Below, one piece after another: positions 20,041-31,857 of a stretch of 64,000 nt of DNA. Source of the DNA: Oegoconia quadripuncta (Eukaryota; Arthropoda; Insecta; Lepidoptera; Autostichidae). Below the pieces are notes generated by a model. The model did no database searches. It was given only the letters and a program-made list of their open reading frames with translations, and had not been told where the DNA came from. The DNA lies in the NCBI GenBank assembly GCA_949316235.1, contig OX438748.1:4095001-4159000 (forward strand), read 5' to 3'. The position numbers and the translations under genes are program-made. The stretch's first letter is position 1. Every line of letters starts with the position of its first letter.

Positions 20041-20375
20041 CTAACCGCCTCCGTGGCTTAATGTAAACAACATTGGGTTTACGATTCGGAGGTCGTGGGT
20101 TCGATCCCCAGCGGGGTACATGTTTAAGTACTCGGTTTGGTTGGTGGTAGGGCATTTTAAATGTCCGCATGGCTAGTTACCACCATCTTATCTAAATCTG
20201 CCACCAAGCAGCAATGCCAATAGCATTGTTGTGTTCCGGTTGACAGAGATAAGATAGCCAGTCCCGCAAATGTGTTGAGGTTTCCGGGTTAGTACGCTTC
20301 CACCTTCGACTTCATCTTCACTTAACATCAGGTGTGATTGAGGCCAAGTACCGACCCGTTGTGCATAAAAAAAAG
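20041..20375 (+). repeat. SINE family A, full-length
   Basis: From 'taaccgcctccgtggcttaa' to 'gttgtgcataaaaaaaa', about 335 bp, all body blocks in order. Confidence 0.92.
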
Positions 20376-20395
20376 CCTGTAAACATCGCACTGCA

Positions 20396-20640
20396 GAGAT
20401 AAAGGCCTTCCCTCGTATGTGAGGGAGTATGGGCCATAGTTCACCACGCAGGACTAATGCGGGTTGGGGACTTCACATGACTTTGAATTTTAATTTCTCA
20501 GGCATGCAGGTTTCCTCACGATGTTTTCCTTCACCGTTCAAGAGCAGTCGGATAAATGCACTAATTAAATAAAATTTAAAAACTCAGTGGTGCATGGCGT
20601 GCCTGGAAATCGAACCGGCCGCTTAGCCACCGACGCTGTT
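20396..20640 (-). repeat. SINE family D, full-length
   Basis: Starts with 'ggccttccctcgtatgtgag' (3' end) and ends with the reverse complement of the head ('tcgaaccggccgcttagcca'). It contains the middle block 'cacgatgttttccttcaccg' that is missing from the 18.9-kb copy. Confidence 0.85.
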
Positions 20641-20827
20641 ATTCTCTACTCATTTTATTCGAAATTGTAGAGTTGTTATTAATTTTAGTTGTTAATTTAT
20701 AATTAGCTTTTAGGCTTCTCGAGTGAAGTTCAAAGCGATTTTTTTGAGTTATTCTGTATTTAAAGAGAAATCTTAATTTATTCAATGAGGGCGCCACTGG
20801 ACGGAATAAAAGTGAATGCCTTATTGT

Positions 20828-20925
20828 AACTTCCGAGTGGGCGCGCATCTACCTTCGGGCTCATCTTCGCTTATCATTAGGCGTGATTCAGGTCAAGGGC
20901 TAACCCGCTGTGCATAAAAAAATGT
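20828..20925 (+). repeat. SINE family A, tail fragment
   Basis: 'accttcgggctcatcttcgc', 'gcgtgattcaggtcaaggg', 'gctgtgcataaaaaaat'. Confidence 0.75.
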
Positions 20926-21163
20926 GCTTCATATTTCGCTGCTGAATTTTCAAGATTCAAGTCATTTATTGTTCTACTTACAGGTATACAGATGTCATTC
21001 ACAAAAAGTCCACTGTAATATGCCTTTTCAGGCGTAGGTATAATATATACACTAGGAACACTTAATTTGTCAAGAGCATAAGCAAATTATGCAACAGTTG
21101 CAGTGATTAAACGAAAAAGATTCACAGTTTGTCATCTAGAAATTCCTTAATTGTATCACCATC

Positions 21164-21228
21164 ATATCAGCCGAAAGACGTCCACTGCAACAAAGGCCTC
21201 CCCAAAGATTTCCACACCGATCTTCTTA
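21164..21228 (+). repeat. LINE-associated 'gacgtccactgc' repeat
   Basis: 'catatcagccgaaagacgtcc' and 'aaaggcctccccaaagattt' match 23095-23160 and 38064-38130; this is part of a dispersed LINE. Confidence 0.55.
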
Positions 21229-21245
21229 ATTGTATAGTAGTAAGA

Positions 21246-21540
21246 CGACCTGTTTGGTGTAGTGGTTAATAACTCTGCTACTATACCAAATGGTCGCGGG
21301 TTCGAATCCCGCTAGGGGCATATGTTTGTATGATGAATACAGGCATGTGTTCCTGAGTTATGGATGTTTTTCATTTATACATGTATTTATTTACAAAAAA
21401 AAATGTATTTGTTGTTGGTTGATAAACTATATCAACCATCTGGTATCCATAACACAAACCTAGATGCTTACTGTGGACCTAGATGGCGCTGTGTGTTTCT
21501 GCAAAGACATTTATTATTATTTATTATTATTATTATTATA
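21246..21540 (+). repeat. SINE family B (tRNA-like head)
   Basis: Head 'gacctgtttggtgtagtgg', B-box-like 'gggttcgaatccc', body 'tatcaaccatctggtatcca', 'cctagatggcgctgtgtg', ending in a (TTTATTA)n tail. Related copies at 27.25, 40.97 and 46.26 kb. Confidence 0.85.
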
Positions 21541-21787
21541 GTAGCATTTATTTACTAAAATGTCAATCATTTTAAATTAAAAACTAAAAATTGAGCTCTT
21601 TTAGATTGTTAGGTACCTAAGTGATTAAATAATTTCCGTTCCCATTACATATCGCTTTTGCAAAGGAAGCTTTTTCAATTAATACTATCAAGCTTTGTCA
21701 TACATAATGTGATTGCAATTCCAATGAAGTTGTATCTACCTGATGACCACGTAAGCGGATTGACCCGACTCCGCCTGGCCGCGGAAC

Positions 21788-21845
21788 GGCTGAGTTATGA
21801 ACACCGCAGTACCGTTGCGGTGTTTTTTGCAGCTCTAACTCAGCC
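21788..21845. repeat. Two-step hairpin
   Basis: GGCTGAGTT (21788) pairs with AACTCAGCC (to 21845); inside it AACACCGCA pairs with TGCGGTGTT with a 7-base loop. A 73-codon frame with a hydrophobic start overlaps it (21658-21876, no ATG near its start), but I do not support it as a gene. Confidence 0.7.
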
Positions 21846-22125
21846 GGATAGCTGCAGTTTAGTACTTGCTGAGTAAAAAGTGGATCTACTAGCCGGCCAG
21901 GCATCTCTACTATCAATCATGGACTTGAACAAAACGGTAAGTTTTTGTTTCAACTTGAGTGTATTTTAAGCCTGTTAAAATTAGATTCGAGGTAATTTTA
22001 TTTGTTTTTTTGTGGACCGTGAAACAAAATTGACCTTTGAAAAGTTGATATTGTACGCACGCAGGAATGCGTCAACTTCACTTTTTACGCGATTGCCTAA
22101 GGAGGGTAATATTTTCAGAGTTTGT

Positions 22126-22368
22126 TTTTTTATGCACAACGGGTTAGCGTTTGACCTCAATCACACCTGATGTTAAGTGAAGATGAGGCCGAAGGTGGAA
22201 GCGTACTGACCCGAAAACCCAAATATAGCTATCTTATCTCTGACAACCGGAACACAACAATGCTTTTAATATTGCTGTTTGGCCGCAGATTTAGATAAGA
22301 TGGTGGTAGCTAGCCAGGCGGACATTTAAAATGCCCTACCACCAACCGAACCGAGTACTAAACATGAG
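22126..22368 (-). repeat. SINE family A, head-truncated
   Basis: From 'tttatgcacaacgggttagc' to 'gaaccgagtactaaacatg'. The tRNA-like head is absent. Confidence 0.88.
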
Positions 22369-22369
22369 T

Positions 22370-23440
22370 GTATGTATGTCCGTTCCTTTGGCGCATCCTG
22401 TGGCCTAAACGGCTTTACCGATTCGAAGTGCATGGTGTCGTTAGATTCGTCTTAGTATCCGGAGTGTCATAGGATACATGTTATGGTAAAAAATGCAACA
22501 CGTCGTCCGGAAAATACACAATATGCCGTTGGGTATTTTTGGTCACTCCTTTGAGACGGGCTTGTCCTGACAAACTAACCCCTTAGCTTCTGGGGTCCTG
22601 GTACACTGCTTGCACAACTGCTCTACGTCGCTGTTCAGAAGAGGGAGCGACTTAGGGCCGACAGCGGATTTGCAAGTATTGGCTATTAGGCAGTTATTTT
22701 CACATAATTTCTGTGCGCGTATTTAAAAAAGAAATTTTAATTATGTCGTAACGTCAATATTCCAATGCTTACTGGGCCTTCACGGTGGACTACGCCACGT
22801 GTCATGGCGGACTCGAAGGTCAATAACTCTGTAATATTTTCCAACCTTCGGTAGCAACGAAACCAGAAGATGTTTTTGTTACCAACTACTCACAACACTT
22901 GCGCAAAATTTATATCGGCTCATATTAAAAATTAAATTCATCAAGTCTGTTGAATTTTATGGACGAGAGCTATTCTCATAGCGTAATTGGTATCTCATTC
23001 CATGAGGGATTTGTCCCAATTTGAATGGCTTGGCAATGGTTTTCCTTAGTCGTCTTTCAAAACACTCGCGGGAAGGATGTCCAACGTAAAAATGTATCGT
23101 CATATCAGCCACAAGACGTCCACTGCTGAATATAAGCCTCTCCGATAGATTTTGAAAGCGATCGGTTGGAGCCGGTCTTCATCTAGCGACTTCCTACGAT
23201 CTTGATCAAGTAGTTTCATCCACCTTGTGTATGGACGCCCTAAGCTACGCTTGCCGGTTCACGTTCTCCATTCTAGAATTAATGCTCTAGAATTCAAGTA
23301 ATGGTCTACTGCTACTTCAACTTACTAATACGCTGGGCTACTATAATTCATATAATTACATTCAAAGAAGTTACAAGGATCCTGCAATAGACTTACAAAG
23401 GGTTTGCAAGACGAGTGTACAAAATTATAATTCATAGACG
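22370..23440. other. Repeat-derived intergenic DNA
   Basis: 22370-22880 has LINE-like phrases (for example 'ggtggactacgccacgtgtc') but no readable domain. 23095-23270 is the 'gacgtccactgctgaatata' LINE repeat. No host gene seen. Confidence 0.35.
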
Positions 23441-23449
23441 CTAAATTCC

Positions 23450-24085
23450 ATTTTAGTTAACTTAGATATAAATACAAGCTTTGTTTTACAAAAACGAGCC
23501 GTTCGCGCAATTTATCAATTGAGACCTGCAGTGTCACTTAGAGATAGGTTTAAAGTGTATTAACATTCTAAACTTTTCGTCACAGTACATTTTTGAAAAT
23601 TTAATGTATGTCAAAAAAATATATAGCATCATTTAGGAAAAATAGTGATAAATATGATGTCAATACAAGATATAAAGATAAACTTGCAGGTCACATAAGT
23701 CGCCTCCGCAAAGTCAGTAATTCATTCAAAGGGTTTATGTACACGCTTTTTCAATAAGGCTCCAGTTGATATCTTCCTCTCCTAAATTTATTATTTAAAG
23801 ATACTATAAAACAGAAACTTATTAACAAAGCATATTATAACAGACTATTTAGATGATAATCATCCCTGGACATAATCAGATCGTTCGCATGCCAGGCTAT
23901 TTCACAATTAATAATGAAATATAAAAACCTTTTCGTAATATAAAAACTTTATGTAAAATCAAAGCTTGAATTTAAGAGAACAACCCTTCGAGTTTTTTGT
24001 TTGTTCTTCTCAGGGGTAAAAAATTTAAAATTGACTATTTTAAGTGTACACTGTGTACCTACAAAGTAAAGCATTTTTGACTTTG
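23450..24085 (+). pseudogene. Jockey-like LINE reverse-transcriptase C-terminus and 3' UTR
   Basis: Broken frames read LQKRAVRAIYQLRPAVSLRD, then IASFRKNSDKHDV, KDKLAGHISRLRKVSNSF and TIKQKLINKAYYN, typical of the region after the RT domain of insect jockey-type elements. Stops and frameshifts throughout. The 3' part matches 34.95-35.46 kb and, in pieces, 61.34-62.54 kb. Confidence 0.75.
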
Positions 24086-24099
24086 ATAAAATATACTAG

Positions 24100-24316
24100 T
24101 GTTCCGCCCGCGTCTTCGCCTGCGTGGAATAATTTTATCGCGGAAATTTGTTTATCCCGCCGGGACTACTCACTTTATCGGGATAAAAAATATCCTATGT
24201 CTTAATCCAGTTTATATCCTATCTTTATAACAGATTTTATCCACATCCGTTCATGCTTTTCGCCGTGACTGAGCAACAAACAAACATCCAAACTTTCGCA
24301 TTTATAATATTAGTGA
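24100..24316 (+). repeat. RTE-like LINE 3' end
   Basis: 'ccgcccgcgtcttcgcctgc', 'aatttgtttatcccgccggg', 'tatgtcttaatccagtttat', and end 'tttataatattagtgag'. Confidence 0.7.
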
Positions 24317-24483
24317 GAAGGTCTATGAATCATGAAGACTTACATCACTGTTTAAACCTTACAGATGGTTTTACTTATAGAGCATTGCACGCGTTTGATA
24401 AATATTTTCTATGAATTCGGTTGTAAGTTTAATGCTTAAAAGGACATCTACGGTTTACCTTATTTAATTTACAGAAATGCACA

Positions 24484-24612
24484 TGTGACAGGAGGTGAGC
24501 CCGTCGCCGTTAAAAGCTGCAAATCTTTAGATGTTTTTGGTGGAAAATTACCCACCCACGGGACAAGACCGCTTGGTTCTATTCTCTTTCGTACCGAAAC
24601 GATAGCGAAACA
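24484..24612 (+). repeat. LINE 3' fragment ('ggaggtgagcccgtcgcc')
   Basis: Same phrase order as 49850-49975: 'ggtgagcc', 'cacgggaca/aga', 'ttggttctattct'. Confidence 0.55.
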
Positions 24613-24624
24613 GCGCTATCGCCG

Positions 24625-25160
24625 ACATTTTTTTTTATGGTTAACTGGATACGTGTTTGACCACAATCTCACCTGATGGGAAGTGACGATGTGGCCGAAG
24701 ATGAAGCACGCGATCTCAGTAAATGCCTATTCACCCTGCTCTTGAAGATCCCAAGGTTGTAGGATTCAGGAAAGACTGACGCCGGAAGGGAGTTCCATGC
24801 CTTGGCTGTTCGCATTATGAATCGAAGTCGAACCGCTTAGTGCGAATGTTCGGTATGTTAACTACATACGGGTGGAATCTCTCCCCACGCTTAGTAGTCC
24901 GAAGATGAAATGGCGATGGTGGAATAAGATTGTGTTCCATCCATTCCAACGCACACTCACCGAAGTGCAGCCTGTAAAAGACTGAGAGACAGGCGACCAT
25001 GGTCACCAATGAGTCTTTTGGCACGTCGTTCCACAGAATCGACTGCAGCCAGCTGGTACTTGGCTGAACCATCCCAAAGGTGACAGCAGTATTCCATGCA
25101 CGAGCGAACCTGAGGCTGGTAAAGTACCAAAAGCTGATAATTATTATTGTGCAAACGTTA
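24625..25160 (-). pseudogene. CR1/jockey-like LINE RT C-terminal remnant
   Basis: Minus-strand frames read QVRSCMEYCCHLWDGSAKYQ, AAVDSVERRAKRLIGD, ACLSVFYRLHFGECA, IPPSPFHLRTTKRG and FHPYVVNIPNIRTKRF, then 'MPWNSLPAS'-like wording after a frameshift. 'RSxMEYCxHxWdGaxxxxLxxLDxVQRRAxRLI' is the standard post-RT segment of lepidopteran LINEs. At least two frameshifts. A sister end lies at 42.77 kb. Confidence 0.8.
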
Positions 25161-25755
25161 CATCAACAAACTATTTGCAATTACCACCCGAGATCCCATG
25201 ATCTACGTCCGAACTTATCTCACGATCGCGTCATACGTCACCGGATCCAATATGGTGCCCGTAAATCCCGCGCAAGTCATGTGGGCGCACTCGTAATTAA
25301 GCATTCCTGTGTTGAATCAACGCTGCATGCAATTAATAGCGGTTGGGTCAGTGAATTGTACATTCCTGTTACCTGTATTTACTATTAATATCAGGAGGTC
25401 TCTGATTGCAGTCATTATATAACTGTAATAATACCTCTGCTCTGTGAATGTGCCGAGGTATACAAGAGGTCTCAGGCTACTGTATATCATGCCAGCTCTT
25501 TGATGATGCAATATAGTGGAATTGGTATAATGTATAACTACAATGTATAGTACGTCAATGGGTAATATTGCACCCTTGTAATGCAATATTGTGTCATGTT
25601 TTGTTGCAATCGGTAATGAATTAGTATAAGTGTATAGTATAAGGATTTTTTAGTATAGCGACTGACAATAATTTCTACGCCGTCGATTAAACTTTGCAGT
25701 GAGAAAAGTGTCCAGAGTATATGGGTTATTCTTTTTGCGGCGTCATTTACCCCAG

Positions 25756-26077
25756 TAGTTTTTTTTTGTTACACACGACGGGTTAGTACCTGTTAAGTGA
25801 AGATGAAAGCGATAAAGAAAGTGGAAGCGTACTGACCCGGAAACTGTCCTATTTGGGGGACTGGCTATCTTATCTCTGACAACCGGAATACAACAACGCT
25901 GTTAACATTGCTGTTTGGTGGCAGATTTAGATAAGATGGTGGTAGCTAGCCAGGCGCACATTTAAAACCTACCACCAACCAAACCGAGTAATAAACATGT
26001 ACCCCGCTGGGGATCGCACCCGCGACTACCGAATCGTAAACCCTATGTTGTTGACATTGAGCCATGGAGGCGGTTAA
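25756..26077 (-). repeat. SINE family A, full-length, diverged
   Basis: Poly-T, then 'cacacgacgggttagtacc', the full body in reverse and 'gagccatggaggcggttaa'. Confidence 0.88.
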
Positions 26078-26257
26078 AGTATAATAGTGACTCCACTTTG
26101 ATCCGTAGGGTGACAGTTCCTTACGGAAATCTTTGGCGACCTCTTGTGGCAAGAGAAAGCTCAGCTATACTCTTACCTACGCTTGCCTTGACTTGAATAG
26201 TCATTGACTTTGCTGCACAATATTCTGCGTTTATTACAGATTAAAATTTGAAATACT

Positions 26258-26612
26258 TGTGACCTTCCCAGCCCACCTGTGCCCAGCTGGTTCGAGTCTC
26301 GAGGTGTATATGTGCAGAAGGGGCGGGACAGCTTAGGCCAGGGTCAAAACAGAACACGAATCACCACATCAACTTATTTATTGAGAGAAACAGGTAGTAC
26401 AAGGGCCTTAAAACTAAAAAACTATTGAGATGTAAGAATGATTAAAATAACGGTGAGACTGAGTTAAATCTGGAAATCAATGTGCTAAAAAAAAGGACCC
26501 GTCAGTTCACCAGTCAGTCAGCCAGTTTAAAATTTCGAATTTGAACTCCAATAACGCAAACCCACCAATGAGTATCAGCTCAAAAGAACGACACCGTTAC
26601 ACTTATACAATT
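26258..26612 (+). repeat. Dispersed repeat R (uninterrupted copy)
   Basis: 'tgtgaccttcccagcccacc', 'tctcgaggtgtatatg', 'cagaaggggcgggacagc', 'aatttcgaatttgaactcca', 'ctcaaaagaacgacaccgtt'. The same sequence is split by a LINE at 50.7-52.0 kb, so this copy shows the empty site. Confidence 0.85.
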
Positions 26613-27245
26613 TTTTTTATAAAAACTTATGTCTTAAAAATTGTAGGAAGTAAAAAGAAAAATGCAACATTGCTCTCCTAATTTTCGCCAAAAAGCTAAG
26701 TAATAAATAAATTATATGGGCTACGATGGACATACTTTTAGCTTATTTGTTAATCGTCGTAATCTATAAAACTTTATAGGTAGGTATCTTCTACCTAATA
26801 CTATATAGAGTCAGACGGAGGAATTCCTGTTTACCGCTATCTCCTCCTTGATGTATGTGTTGTAATACAGACTTATTTCATAAGTACCTTTATATAGTAG
26901 GTAATCAAAGCTTGATATTATATTTATTTTTTTAATTCAAATTTTCCGTCACATTTTTTAATTCAGAATAAAAGCCGTCCTAAAACAGACGTATTCTTTA
27001 ATATTTTTCACCATAAACAACAATTAGCTATGCAGTATAAAAGAATGATAAATTGCAAAAATACTTATTTAAAAAGAGCAAGAAGAATTTATATCCACCA
27101 ATCAGAAGTACCAAATTACATATTTACTTAAAATTAATACCTACTTTATAAATAAAAATTTCTTGCGCGTTCTTCTCTGGGGAGTCTGCCTTGTAATTGT
27201 ACTATAATTTTATGTGATGACCTTTTCTCAATGTTATTTAGTTCA
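26613..27245. other. AT-rich intergenic, no gene seen
   Basis: No repeats recognised and no open frame of note. Confidence 0.35.
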
Positions 27246-27247
27246 CC

Positions 27248-27635
27248 GACCTGTTTGGTGTAGTGGCTAGAAACTCTGACCACTATCCCAAGTGGTCGCG
27301 GGTTCGAAGTAACCGCTTTATAAAAGTTTCAGCGAATCTAAGAAACCTGTTTAGTATAGTGGTTAGCAACTCTGACCACCATACCAAAAGGTTGCGGGTT
27401 CGAATCCCGCTAGGGGCATATGTTTGTGTGGTGAATACGGACATGTGTACCCGAGTTATGGATGTTTTCATTTATAATAAGTATTTATTTACAAAAAAAA
27501 TATGTATTTATGTAGTATATCAACCATCTGGTATCTACAACACAAGCCTATAGTTGCTTACTGTGGAACTAGATGGCGCTGTGTGTATGTCCAAGGATAT
27601 TTATTTACCTATTTATTATTTATTTATTTATATAA
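27248..27635 (+). repeat. SINE family B with duplicated head
   Basis: A first tRNA-like head (27250-27308) breaks off after 'gcgggttcgaa', a 35-bp spacer 'gtaaccgctttataaaagtt…' follows (also found at 55422), then a second complete head (27344-27418) and the normal body and tail. Confidence 0.8.
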
Positions 27636-27771
27636 TTTACGAAATAGAAATGTTTTGAACAACATCAACTATTTACCATTTTTTACATCAGCTAAACCAA
27701 ATCTAAACCAAAAACGTTCCGTACGAACTGTAAAACCGTTGTAAAATATAGGACTCCATAACCTTATGGAA

Positions 27772-28108
27772 GGCTTTTTGGCGGGATCTCAGCGAGTGAA
27801 GTTGCATTTTTCTTTATAATTCTTATAATTTGTGCATTGTCACTTTTGAAGCTCAATAATGGCAGAATATTGTGCACCAAACGTTAATGTTGGTGTACAG
27901 GTGAAAGGAAGTGTAAATTAAAGTGCGTAACGGAGCTTTCAGGTTCCCACAAGAAGCCGCCAAAATCTTTTGTAAAGCATCCTGCCACTTTACTGAAGAA
28001 TGACTTGACCATGACTAGACTCTGTATACGCCAAGTATAGGACGAATTACTTGTTTTGACTGAGACTGACTTATAAACTGAAGAAATAAGAGAAATAAAA
28101 TTTTTCAC
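27772..28108 (+). mobile_element. Retroposed transcript family, third copy
   Basis: From 'aaggctttttggcgggatct' through the short ATG frame (27859) to 'actgaagaaataagagaaat'. It lacks the last 40 bp seen at 53.6 kb and has no clear A tail. Confidence 0.75.
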
Positions 28109-28109
28109 T

Positions 28110-29095
28110 CGAAACTGGCAGTAAAGTCCCTCGACAGTGAGGTTGACTGGTTGCCATCCTCTAAAAGAAGAAGAAGAACCTTTTGGAGTTTCACTTATTT
28201 AAATACATATCTACCTTCTTCATACGGATAGATAACATTGCCCATAAAAAATGTTCTGATATAAATTTCATCCTACCCATCTCTCATTTCTTGAACTGTC
28301 GCAGCACTGACAAGGAAACTTTCCAAACCCTTTTTAACTTTTTTCCTTGGCGAAGGAAGACCAAGTTTGTGCGGGTAGTGTTCATTATACCGAGTGACGT
28401 TTTTCCACGTATTTTATTCGGAGCAGCAAGTATTAAATGCAAATAAATGTCACGAGGGTTTCGTGGGAGTTTTATTCTGTTTCACCCGTATTTTTTGCTT
28501 TATCACTGAAGTTTTGGGCAGGTTCGTATTTTGTAAAGATAAAAGTGTTGTGCAATTATTTCACAGATAAAATCGCAAGGCGACGCCCTATTCATTGCAA
28601 GATGGAGGAAGTATCATCTATTCCTAGTACCTAGTTCTCGCAAATAAATGTTTCATTCATTCGTTCAGTTGACACACTAGTGAATTTTGTTTTCACAAAC
28701 ATATCTAAATAACTTCGTCGTTTTTGATGAACCTGTTGAAGGACTTGTAATTTCGGTGGCAATATTTACGCACAATTTTTTGGGGATTTCAATTATAATC
28801 ATAGGTATAGAAGTAAGTAGTATGATTACGAGAATTCCAGCGACACGTGACCCCAGAATGTTCACTTAAAATATTGAACAACTCTTAAACTACAGTGGCA
28901 CTTATTTGGCACTATTTTAGCACAGTTTTTTGACATTCCCTTGATAGATTCCACTGTGTGAATTCTAGCATCACGCACGTGTCAGCCAAATAGATATAAT
29001 TGTATTTCATCGTCCTGCACAATCAACACAAAGGCGGCACGAGGCCACAAGCAGTGTTCCACTAGTATGTACCTATATTCCATAACTCGGTGGCT
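28110..29095. other. Intergenic with possible orphan exon
   Basis: No recognised repeat. A minus-strand frame (28865-28677) reads ILGSRVAGILVIILLTSIPM, then a soluble tail ending in CENKIH and a stop. That resembles a membrane helix plus a tail, and an AG lies just upstream. It has no ATG near the helix and no partner exons. Confidence 0.25.
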
Positions 29096-29096
29096 T

Positions 29097-29428
29097 AACC
29101 GCCTCCGTGGCTCAATGTATACAGCATTGGGTTAGCGATTCGGAGGTCGCGGGTTCGATCTCCAGCAGGGTACATGTTTAAGTACTCGGTTTGGTTGGTG
29201 GTAGGGCATTTTAAATGTCCGCTTGGCTAGCTACCACCATCTTATCTAAAACTGCCGCCAAGCAGCAATGTTAATAGCATTGTTGTGTTCCGGTTGTCAG
29301 AGATAAGATAGCCAGTCCCTCAAATGTGTTGGGGTTTCCGGGTCAGTACGCTTCCACCTTCGACTTCATCTTCACTTAACATCAGGTGTGATTGAGGTCA
29401 AGTACCAACCCGTTGTGCTTAAAAAAAT
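29097..29428 (+). repeat. SINE family A, full-length
   Basis: 'aaccgcctccgtggctcaat' to 'gttgtgcttaaaaaaat'. Confidence 0.92.
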
Positions 29429-29429
29429 A

Positions 29430-30235
29430 TTTGTAATGAAATTGAAAGAGTTTGCCGTACGTATTCCGTCCGTAGTGTTACAAGATAAACTAATTTCTTG
29501 ATAACAATTGACCACAGTTTATTAAAGCTTCGTAACACACGGGCCCAACGTTAAGTTATTCATGAATTCGAACAAAAACCCGGGCGGGTTTCCAACAAAA
29601 AACTTGTATAAATTGTTTTGTACGAGCACTGAGTGCCCTTCGACTATTTTGCGATGTTTTGCCTTAGGGGTCGATTAAACCTCACTTGGCTTAGAATCAC
29701 GGGTGCGATTTTTTTTAACTTTCATCAAATCACGATCTGAAACAATTCCACACTAGGTACGAATTTTTTTTCTAGCGACTGGATGTTTCTCTTTCAAATA
29801 ATACTAGTAAAATCACTCAATTATATGAGCTCTACCCTATTACAAGGATGAAAGGAATAAAAAAATCAATTATGAATCGCTATCAAAAACATTGCTAAAC
29901 GTTTTCCCGCGCGCGTGAGTTTTTTTTACATTTATTTAGCGGTTTTGGCAACACTAGCCGAAATCATGGTACTAAATAAAATATAAAAATATCAGGAACT
30001 CACAAAACTAAAAAGAATAACAATACTTTGTACCTACTAATAATGTAGCTTATCTAAAACAAAAGCGCGTGGGACGTCGAATGGGCCGTTCAAATCATAC
30101 AGAGACAGTACCATTCGGCGTCGTCGCGTTTATTTTGAATGGTTGTAATGTAGACTGCGATTATTTGCTGGAAAGTTGTGTTGCCAATTTTATCAAAAAG
30201 TCAAATATTATTCATTACACGCAAAATTCATTGGT
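29430..30235. other. Intergenic, no gene seen
   Basis: Mixed AT-rich sequence. The frame at 30069-30284 runs into a SINE head and is not supported. Confidence 0.35.
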
Positions 30236-30237
30236 AC

Positions 30238-30548
30238 ATGCCCTGCCTGGGTATCGACCTCCCAAATTGGGAGACCCGTCTTAACCGCTGAACCACCGCC
30301 GCTCTTGTACAATTTATCAAAGACTTTTAAAATTTAATTTAATGACTTATGTGCATTATTTCCGACTGCTCTTAAATGGTGAAGGAAAACATCGTGAGGA
30401 AACCTGCATGCTTGAGAAATAAATTCTATAGTATGTGAGGTCCCCAACCCGCATTGGGCCAGCGTGGTGAACTATGGCCCATACTCCCTCATTATAAGAG
30501 GGAAGGCCTATATCCCGGCGGTGGGATGTTTACGGGTTGAGAAGATGA
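30238..30548. repeat. SINE family D, head inverted relative to body
   Basis: 30238-30300 is the tRNA-like head on the minus strand ('gagacccgtcttaaccgctg'), while 30305-30548 is the body on the plus strand ('gaaggaaaacatcgtgagga', 'ccccaacccgcattgggcca'). Confidence 0.75.
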
Positions 30549-30549
30549 T

Positions 30550-31283
30550 ATATTATGTCACAGGCAGATAGTTGAATTAGCCATTTCATGAAAGGCCAAA
30601 GCGGATCAATGTTTGGCAGATGTTTCCTACATTATTAGAAAATGCGCTAACTAGATGCGCCCCACGCAGTACACGCGGTAGTATACAAAGCAACCTAACC
30701 AACCCGCTCTAAGCAACACAGTTTACAATAAGCCTGAGATGACAGGCAAAATATTTTGTTCAAGATCTGTGACTAACGTCAAAAAAGGGTAAAATGGAAC
30801 GTTACTTAATATGCTAACCAATCTGAACCATCTCACAACCTGTCAAACTTACGATTTTCCGGATCGTTCAGTGTCCGCGAAAGTGTTAACTATAAAGTAG
30901 AGAAACGTTACTTAGCCATGTTTGATGAGTATCAGCACATTCGTTTTGGCACTTATACCTGGACGCATAGTCCCTTGAGGGTTTTCTGAATTTGCAATTT
31001 ACGTTATAATAAAAAAAATCATACCTACATTAGGTACGATCCTAATCTGTTCTCGGACGTACATTTTTGTATTTTAATATCAAGTCCACTCGGTCACGCG
31101 CTTGGAAATGGGATCACGTTCTAAACGCATAATTACGATAGCTAACAGAACGCGTTACGAAAGGGGAGAACGCTTTTATGAAATATAGGTAGGCTTATTT
31201 AAATTTAAGTACAAAATACTCAATATGCATTAATTTCAGCTGTGATGTTTTTTTTTTCAATTAAAATTTTGCAAAGTAACAAT
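30550..31283. other. Intergenic, no gene seen
   Basis: No recognisable repeat or coding region. Confidence 0.3.
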
Positions 31284-31377
31284 TTTTTTATGCACAACGG
31301 GTCAGCACTTGACCTCAATCACACCTAATGTTAAGTGAAGTTAAGTGAAGATGAGGCTGAAGGTGGATGCCCATTTG
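31284..31377 (-). repeat. SINE family A, tail fragment
   Basis: 'tttttatgcacaacgggtca' to 'gatgaggctgaaggtgga'. Contains a small 'gttaagtgaa' tandem duplication. Confidence 0.8.
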
Positions 31378-31654
31378 GGATAACGGTCATGATTTTATGT
31401 ATGTATTAAAGTTGAATATCATAGAAACGGTTAAACCGATTGTCATCAAACCTTTCGCTTAGTAATTTAAAAAAAATACCGCACTAAAATCGGACCACGC
31501 ATTATTGACTTATATCCGGACAAAGACTGGAAACACACACATACAGTTAATACCGTAAAACACATAATAGCCGTAATTTTTCGTCGATGGTTAAAAAATG
31601 GTCCGACAAGATAGAGCTGACAGAATTTGTTAGTATAATAAGCTTATTACAGAT

Positions 31655-31850
31655 TAGCTGTAACCCGCGACTTCGTTCATGTAGATCATTTCATCAAATC
31701 GGCTATTAGCCTATATGTTAATCCATGTGCTAATCCGTTTACAAATTAAGTTTCATCCAAATCCGTCCCGCCATTTAGGCGTGAAGAGGTAACAAACATA
31801 CATACATCATACACACAAAGTTTCGCATTTATAATAGTATTAGTTGGGAT
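31655..31850 (+). repeat. RTE-like LINE 3' end
   Basis: 'gctgtaacccgcgacttcgt', 'aagtttcatccaaatccgtc', 'agaggtaacaaacatacata', and end 'taatagtattagttggga'. Confidence 0.7.
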
Positions 31851-31857
31851 CAGACAC

